A DNA stretch of 64,000 nucleotides from Pomphorhynchus laevis (Eukaryota; Acanthocephala; Palaeacanthocephala; Echinorhynchida; Pomphorhynchidae): positions 20,330-84,329 of the forward strand of contig WNNJ02003698.1 in NCBI GenBank assembly GCA_012934845.2. Direction: 5' to 3'. How positions within the stretch are numbered: the first letter of the stretch is position 1; every line of letters begins with the position of its first letter. The notes beneath the pieces are model-generated. The model searched no databases. It was given only the letters and a program-made list of their open reading frames with translations, and was not told where the DNA came from. Shown piece by piece: positions 57,584-64,000 of this stretch. The position numbers and the translations under genes were made by a program.

Positions 57584-57932
57584 TTAGCAAGCATGTCTCT
57601 TTAAGATTGCTGTATAACCTGGGCCGTCGTTGACTTTAAGCTTATTCATCAATATTCTGCGATTAGCATGTGATGGTTGAGTTATCATATGACGAACGAC
57701 GGCGGGGCTACATAGTCTATCTCCACTCGATTTGCTACTTTTTGAGTTTTCACTTCCTGATTTTCTTGATCTAAAAAGACGCTTAGCCTGCTGCAGTGCT
57801 GCTAAGGTTGATGCTGGTTGCTGGTTGTTTGCTATATTACCCGAGTCTATCTCAGATAATATCTGTCGAGTTTCAATTGTACCACGACTTTGTTCGAAGT
57901 AAGGATGCATGGATTTGTTGATATTATTCGCC
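57584..57932 (-). CDS. Unassigned reading frame, possible terminal exon
   Basis: Minus-strand frame of about 115 residues between an acceptor-like TTTTTGTTAAG and a stop. It is hydrophilic and Ser/Lys-rich: 'MHPYFEQSRGTIETRQILSE', 'TLAALQQAKRLFRSRKSGSE', 'GPGYTAILKRHAC'. Codon use is balanced and less AT-biased than the surroundings, which favours a real exon. I recognise no domain. It lies between the two L repeats. Confidence 0.3.
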
Positions 57933-58512
57933 TTAACAAAAACAAAAATAATTAACAAATAATTATATTTAAATAGTAAATAAATATTAAAACAACCTAT
58001 CACAATAATAATAGGAATGTTGATTTGGAATGAAAAAATATCAGATTCTAAACGTTTCAAAATTGAACTAAAAGGAGCTTATATTAGACCTACGAAAGAA
58101 TCCATTTTTCCATTTATAGTTGACCGAATATTAAAAAGTTAACATTTAATTTGGAGAGAAGCATGATGTAAACTGCTGCAATGATTGCTTATCTTTTAAG
58201 TAGAAACGAAACTGTTGCATAATTTTATAAAGCAAATCGAGACAATGGATATTTAATACCAATCAAGTGTATTGCCAAGCAAATAACAAAATTACACAAG
58301 GACAAAGATTAGATATACATATTCAGACGATCGCAATTGTTAACTCAATATTATATAAATTGTCATTTAACATATTTTGTACTGTTTACACATTAGGCCT
58401 TAGAGACATAACTTTGCTATAGTGTCAATTTAGAGATACAGTGTGAGAGAGAGCAGTAATGAGATACTGGTAGTTTAAGACCAATACAGGTAATGAAAAT
58501 GAAGATAGAAAG

Positions 58513-58840
58513 ACAGTATAGAATTATCTGCTTTTTATTGCACAAGTGGATATAAATCCAGATTAACAAGTATCTAGTTCATTGCGAACAGACCTTTGTT
58601 AAATACCATGCCGCTGAAAATCAACAAATAATAAAATGAGTAATTAAAAATCCCAGTTAATTGTTATTAATAATTAACGGTATACAGATTAGCACGTATC
58701 TCGTTTATTGCGAACAGACCTTTATTGCTAAATGCCAAGTTAGGATAGAGTGGAGTAAATAAAAATTGCGAATTTTCGATTCTACTGATTTCATAAATAA
58801 AAATAAAAAAGAATATTATGCATATAAATGTATTTATATT
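58513..58840. repeat. 328-bp interspersed repeat L, copy 2
   Basis: Same sequence and orientation as copy 1, 1704 bp downstream. It is followed by an ATGTATTTATATT tail repeat and has no visible target duplication. The pair could also be read as terminal direct repeats of a 2-kb element, but the 15-bp duplication around copy 1 alone argues for two separate insertions. Confidence 0.8.
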
Positions 58841-58976
58841 ATGTATTTATATTATTGTATTTTATAATGCATCAACAATTATATTATTGACTTACATTAA
58901 TGATAAGAAATGACGTGATATTTCAAAAATATCTTAGTCATAATCGTTGGTTCAGGGCTTACAACAATATTAGTTT

Positions 58977-59246
58977 AATCGACTAAGGATGCAAGACATG
59001 CGGTCAACGTCTGCTAAAGACGTGGAATAATACCTTTCAAGAAAATACATGAAGTAGGCATTGACAGTTGAGGTTGCAAGAATAACAATTCGGTCATTTT
59101 TCATATAATAGCAAACACACTCGATATTTATTCCGTCATCATGACAATATTCATGTAAAGACGCTTTTGAAATTAAAGGACGTTTCGGGTAGCATGAATT
59201 TCGCCAGTTTCAGCATTGAGTCTTAACAATCCGGTCGGGTGTATTT
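58977..59246 (-). other. Unassigned coding-like stretch, weakly cadherin-like
   Basis: On the minus strand a short frame reads 'IHPTGLLRLNAETGEIHATR' and, in another frame, 'LHEYCHDDGINIECVCYYMK'. The first resembles the T-G-x-I turn of cadherin repeats, but it is only 23 codons between stops. It could be a gene relic. Confidence 0.2.
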
Positions 59247-59439
59247 AATATGTGTGCTTTCAACGCCTTAATTAATTGCGTAACTAATTTGTTTCTTAAG
59301 TGCACATCTTTCAAGTTTTGCAAACGCTCCGTTGATGACGACTTGGACAACACTCCCATTACCCTTTACAAATACCTAACACTGATCAAGTTTAGCAAAG
59401 TTGATCACAAATCCGACCAAAATGCGATAATATCGGTAA

Positions 59440-59895
59440 AAAATATTTATTTTTACGTGGCAAATGAATGCCAGCGCACGCTTACATGATCACAAAAAAC
59501 AAAAATGTAAATCATGTGTCGAGAAGGTGTGAACGGAGGAGGTGTTTGAATGGATAAAGGGGGAAGCGCGGAGTATTTCGAGAGGGAGTTGATTCCAGGC
59601 GAGTGAGGCTGCGACGAGGAAGGATCGGAGACCGTAGTTGTTGTAATAATTGGGAAAGTGGAGTAAGAGGGTATGACAGGAACGCAGCAATAGCGACGTG
59701 GGGCGAGTGTAGTCTAAGAAATGAAAGTTGATGAACGATGTGGAGCCGACAGCGATGAGACGAAAAGTTACAATAAGAAGGCGGAGTTTGATGCGGATGT
59801 GGATAGTGGGCTAGGAGAGTTGTGCAAGATATGTGGATGTGTGGTCGAAGCGACGGAGACAAAAGAGCACTCGAACGGCAGAATTGATTATTCGT
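59440..59895 (-). mobile_element. LINE B copy B5, 3' end
   Basis: 5'-truncated LINE B: the RT C-terminus read in two frames ('LLLHFPNYYNNYGLRSFLVA') and the shared tail at 59453-59500, with a decayed hairpin. Cut by A5 at TTATTCGTT; B sequence continues at 60625. Confidence 0.85.
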
Positions 59896-60622
59896 TAATA
59901 ATACAAATTTATTTAATGTGGCAAATGCGAACAAGCTGCACGCTTACAAGTCCACAAACAAAAATGAAAAAGTCAAGCAGATAAATTGTTTAAATGGAAT
60001 CGGATTTGTCGTTTGAAGCACGGTAAGGAAGTTGATTGGCGTATATGAATGGGCAGATGGTTTCACGATAAAGGAGCAGCCACAATGAAGGAGCGGAGTC
60101 CAAAGGAGGTAGAGTAGTTTGGGACATGTAAAAGAAGGGAATTACAGGAACGCAAGGAACAGTAAACAGGACGAGACTTATTAAGAAAAGGAAGATTGAG
60201 AAATGAAGGGGTATGGAAAGTTACAAGGCGAAAGCAACGATAAGTCGAATTTGAACACGACAATAAATTGTAGGCAAATCGAGAGAAGCAAGAAGGTAGG
60301 ATGTATGATCAAAACGACGAAGACGGAGGAGAATTCGGACGGCTGCGTTGACGATGCGTTGTAGGGGAAGAAGAGTGGATTTAGGTGAGTTGGAAAATAG
60401 ACTAAGACAATAATTGAATCTAGAAAAAAGGAGAGAAGATATTAGAGTCATACAAGAAGGGAAATCGATCAATCTACGAACTTAACGGAGGTTGCGGAGT
60501 ATCAAGGTAGATGAGCGTACTTTATCTCTAACGAAAGGTTTAAGTGAAAGTCGGTTATCAAAATGGAAGCCTAGAAAAAAAGATTATCAACGATAGGAAG
60601 AATTGTAGAATTTCATCCTGCC
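59896..60622 (-). mobile_element. LINE A copy A5, inserted in B5
   Basis: LINE A C-terminal RT and tail, close to A4. Frame-broken ('DFPSCMTLISSLLFSRFNYC' at about 60460). It sits in B5 between TTATTCGTT and GTAGGGGTAGG, so it is younger than B5. Confidence 0.85.
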
Positions 60623-60730
60623 TGTAGGGGTAGGATGATGGATTTTGGAGAATTTGAGAAAAGGATGAGTCAGTAATTGATTTTAGGGAAGATAAGCGAT
60701 GAAAGAAGAAACATACAAGAACGATAGCAG
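60623..60730 (-). mobile_element. LINE B copy B5, 5' remainder
   Basis: Continues B5 upstream of the A5 insertion (GTAGGGGTAGGATGATGGAT and on) to about 60722. Confidence 0.8.
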
Positions 60731-61325
60731 CATAACCTCAAAATACGTAGGAGCGATAGTGAAAGGCAAGGATCCGAGGTTGTAAGCAGCATCTAAACTA
60801 CGAATTACTATCGAGCACTTAGAAGAATGGGATCAGAGAAGGACCATTCAGTATGTAAGTGTTCCTAATAGGTATAGCTGTTACAAAACTCTATTATGGT
60901 ATTTTTTCCAATTAACCTGCCAGAGCTAGTTTGCATCTTCTAAGAAATTTGGCTACTTTAGTCTTCTCATAATTAATGCTTAATATATTTATTCCTAATA
61001 TTTATAGTATTATTCTGACAAAATAATTTATAATTTTAAAAAGTACGATAAAATTATGATATTATCACACAAGCATATTAACCGGTATACAATTTCATAA
61101 AATATTATTGCCAGATGCATGTACTTAGCAAGCAAAAAAATCTTTACAATTTAGAACAATTAAAAACAGTTTGAGAGATAGTAGCATACAACAGCATCTA
61201 AAAGCGATACAAACAACAACCGTTGATATTGATCCAATGGCGAAATCTAGTGGTCAACCTCCTAAAAGCAGTCATGTCGCTACTATTCCAAATTCAACTT
61301 TAAATCAATCAATGAATGACGCTTT
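60731..61325. other. No certain gene; possible exon near 61150-61320
   Basis: Mostly AT-rich. At 61154-61320 a plus-strand frame of about 55 codons follows an acceptor-like TTTACAATTTAG and reads 'SSIQQHLKAIQTTTVDIDPM' and 'SSHVATIPNSTLNQSMNDAF'. It has no recognised domain and could be a host exon or LINE ORF1 piece. Confidence 0.25.
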
Positions 61326-61399
61326 TCAGATACCTTTACACTGCGACTAAGCAAATACTTTTGATTATATTGCGCTACAAGTGTCTTTCCATCACATCT

Positions 61400-62830
61400 A
61401 TGCATTACACCGAAAAATCCGCCATCGTTCGTCCCCTACTTATGAAACAATCGTTTGACCCATCACTTCCTTCTAGCTATCGCCCCATTTCACTCCTCTT
61501 TACTCTTTCTAAGCTCATAGAACGCTCATCTTAATACAGATGAACGTTTATCTCACTTCATCAAATATGCACCCTCTTTTCTAATCCGCTTTCCGCTATC
61601 ATCACACCACATAAGTCACCTGGATGAAAGTTTTTAACGATCTACTCATTTCTCGTGGCAAGGCTCTATATAGTGTTCTAATCTCCATAGATCTATCATC
61701 CGCCTTCGACATCGTGGACCACGCCATCCTCCTTTCTCGCCATCGTTATGATCACGGAATTTCTTCAACCTCAGTAGCATGGTTTGCCTCATATCTATCC
61801 GACCGTTCTCTTCGAGTCAGTTCAAATTCAACATCCTCTCCTCCCATTCCTATTTTCTGCGGGGTCCCACAAGGTTGTCCTAGGATCCGAGTTTTTCTCT
61901 TTTCTACTTCGCGATCTCTCTCGGTCTATCAAACCTTACTCTTTAACGTCATGCAATACGCCGATGACATCCTCATATATGCCCATGCACCCGCCCATCG
62001 CATACACGATATCGCAATTTCTGCCTCCAACTGTATTTCTGCTATCTACAAACGTCTCTCCATCTTCGTCTCGCTCTAAACCCAGACATATCTAAAATTA
62101 TGTGGATCCTCCTCCGTCAACCTAACATATACCCTCCCACTGTATCTTTTGATTTATCAATCATCCCCATAGTCCACAATCACAATTTCTTAGGATTCTA
62201 TTTCGATATACACCTTTCCCTTAAACCTGCTTCCGCAACAAGGTCTGCTCGTCTAACTTAATTCTCCGCGACATCCGCCATCCGCCCTCTTATCGACTTC
62301 CGTTATCGTATGTCGCTTCTCGTCCCTAAAATCGATTACTGCCTCAGCCTTTTCGCCAATTCTCCAAAATCTATCATCCTACCCCTACAACGCATCATCA
62401 ACTCCGTTGTTCGAGTGCTCCTACGTCTCCGTCACTTTGACCACACATCCACATATCTTGCCCAACTCTCCTGGCCTACCATCCGCATCCGCATACAACT
62501 CTGCCTTCTCGTAACTTTTCGTCTCATCGCTGTCGGCTGTCCATCGTTCATCAACCTCCATTTCTTAGACGACACTCGTCCCACCTCTCTATCACTGCGT
62601 TCCCGTAATTCCCTCTTACTCCACGTTCTCAATTACTCTAACAACTACGGTCTCCGATACTTCCTCGTCGCCGCCCCACTCGCATAGAATCAGCTCCCAC
62701 TCGACGTCCGCCGCGCTCCCTCCTTTATTGCATTCTGATGCCGGCTCCGTACCACCTCCTCAAAACATGATTTAGTTTGTTGTTGTGGTTATGTAGGCGT
62801 ACGCCGGCAAGCATTGACCACGTAAAAATA
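61400..62830 (+). mobile_element. LINE B copy B6, 5'-truncated, degraded
   Basis: RT from 'SAIVRPLLMKQSFDPSLPSS' to the end: 'ISIDLSSAFDIVDHAILL' (61680), 'MQYADDILIYAHAPAH' (61950, catalytic box intact) and the C-terminal domain at 62310-62690. Frameshifts occur near 61540, 61880, 62080 and 62230. The 3' tail is at 62786-62830 (hairpin decayed, GCGTACGCCGGCAAGC). Confidence 0.9.
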
Positions 62831-63059
62831 AATATTTTTTAAGTAGGTGTGATGGAATAGGCTGTAATGTTTGAACAGCTGTTTGCTACCCATCTGCCGA
62901 TAAACCAGTCTTTCCGGCTCGAAATTTTTTGTGTTTGATGTGCCACACTTTACAAAAAAGTTGACAGCACATTTTCGGTTCCACCTACACGAAGTATAGA
63001 TGAATCAACGATGCACAGATCTGTACACATCGAAAAATTGCCTTGTATGATCAGCAAAT

Positions 63060-64000
63060 AAGACCATATGAGTGCTTCGTTATACATTGATTTAGCTGAT
63101 GATGGTTTGACTCAATCTCAGTTAGCCTACATGAATTTTGATAATTCCGCAATTATTTCTTCGACAAGTACTGTGGACATATATTCCGTCATCATACAAT
63201 ATGCAGATGTTCGCCGAATATTGCCGAATACTGAAGAATCCATTAAGAGCAACGATGGTAATATGAATTATCTAGTTACTAAGAGTGGAACAAAGACTTA
63301 TAATCGTCAAGTAATACATACTACTGAAGCAAGTACTTTCTCGGGTAGTGCATCTCCCTACCAAACTAATAGTGATAGACAACAAGACCTTAATGGAAGT
63401 TATAATATCATTTTCAGCGGAATCCCATAATCAACCGTAGAAAAATCGCAAGAACGATTAAATCACGATATTGATAGATTACGCAACATTTTTTCTCAGC
63501 TTTTGCAAAAAAGTGATGATCAGATTGCAAGTTGTTTGAAGGTACGCAAGATGCTTAGATTGGGAAAGACATTAACTGATAAGACTTGACTATTGAATGT
63601 CGTAATGAGCTATCTTGACCATGACAATATCTTACTACAGCGTGGATATCGATTGAAGGGAACCAATACACGTATTCTTCGCGATCTCACATTAGAGGAC
63701 CGTATGAAGCTTAGAAAAGGAAATGAAGAATTGAAAAATCGTTTAGCTAGTGGTGAAGTTAGCCTTTGTGTTCGGAATTTTCGCTTTGTGAAATAGCGAC
63801 CGACAGTTTGATGGATTCAGATGAAACATCTATGAGCAAAACTAACAATGTACTTTTACAATGTGGTCAGATTGTAGATGTCCCGATAGTGTCTTCTTCA
63901 AACAGCAGCAGTCGAGAAATTTATCCTCCATTAAGATGTCTAGTTTCATTTGAAGATATTTTTGAGGCAAAACAACAAGCAGGTAGTGTTAGTAATGTTT
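63060..64000 (+). mobile_element. CR1-like LINE ORF1, cut by the window end
   Basis: Frame 63068-63430 has a Ser/Thr-rich N-terminus and then 'YNIIFSGIP' and a stop. The homologous protein continues with 'STVEKSQERLNHDIDRLRNI', 'SCLKVRKMLRLGKTLTDKT', 'ILLQRGYRLKGTNTRIL' and 'LEDRMKLRKGNEELKNRLAS' (63430-63796). This is the nucleic-acid-binding half of ORF1 proteins, and its end resembles the ORF1 remnant of C1 at 4970 ('LDPSDREKLKLVKIEFHKRL'). Two in-frame stops (after 63428 and 63588) break it. ORF2 should follow beyond the window. Confidence 0.7.

Noticed and set aside
56809-58840. A 2-kb LTR element bounded by the 328-bp repeats
   Set aside because: No gag, RT or integrase motif inside, no TG...CA ends, and the first repeat alone has a target duplication.
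59250-59489. 79-residue frame before LINE B5
   Set aside because: No recognisable domain, composition like its AT-rich surroundings, and it runs into the LINE tail.

Overview
The window is nuclear DNA of an invertebrate animal: AT-rich, gene-poor and mostly built of dead or dying transposable elements. The evidence is eukaryotic splice signals (a 48-bp intron inside a PDZ-domain coding region), animal-type LINEs of several clades (CR1/L2-like, RTE-like, R2-like with a restriction-type endonuclease), a Penelope-like GIY-YIG fragment, an IS630/Tc1-like transposon and Ty3/gypsy fossils. I cannot name the species.

One complete host gene is visible: a short, single-exon mevalonate-kinase-like GHMP kinase at 14809-15759. 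Two more host loci show as exons: the C-terminal end of a PDZ-domain protein (34774-35346, minus) and a possible C2-domain exon (45997-46125, minus). A broken member of an uncharacterised invertebrate protein family lies at 40253-41885.

Layout. 1-3600: element D (minus, unclassified RT) split by LINE A copy A1. 4085-4910: R2-like fragment E1. 4955-12130: CR1-like C1, itself carrying a 132-bp direct-repeat insert with hammerhead-like core blocks, then LINE B copy B3 (minus), then C2. 12200-14490: R2-like E2, split by A3 with an 8-bp target-site duplication. 14809-15759: kinase gene. 16020-16850: C3. 17262-24330: CR1-like G, split by the long LINE B copy B1. 24355-25612: gypsy remnant, then two LINE 3' ends joined head to head. 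25620-30730: CR1-like H (minus), split by B2. 31095-33600: D copies and a gypsy gag fossil. 34774-35346: PDZ exons. 35820-37945: A2. 40001-45704: foldback element, gene-family remnant, IS630/Tc1-like transposon. 46390-50045: RTE fragment, foldback element K1, RLE-type LINE F. 50046-59250: very AT-rich DNA with foldback K2, a satellite, a GIY-YIG fragment and two identical 328-bp repeats. 59440-62830: B5 split by A5, and B6. 63060-64000: LINE ORF1 running off the end.

How it fits together: LINE families A and B share a near-identical 3' tail with a small hairpin (ten copies), and the nesting gives an order of events: C, D, E, G and H are older, A and B younger. The most unusual signals are the hammerhead-like blocks at 6843/7213 and in element D, the exchange of the 5' module between LINE B copies, and the lopsided amplification of a subterminal repeat in the Tc1-like element.
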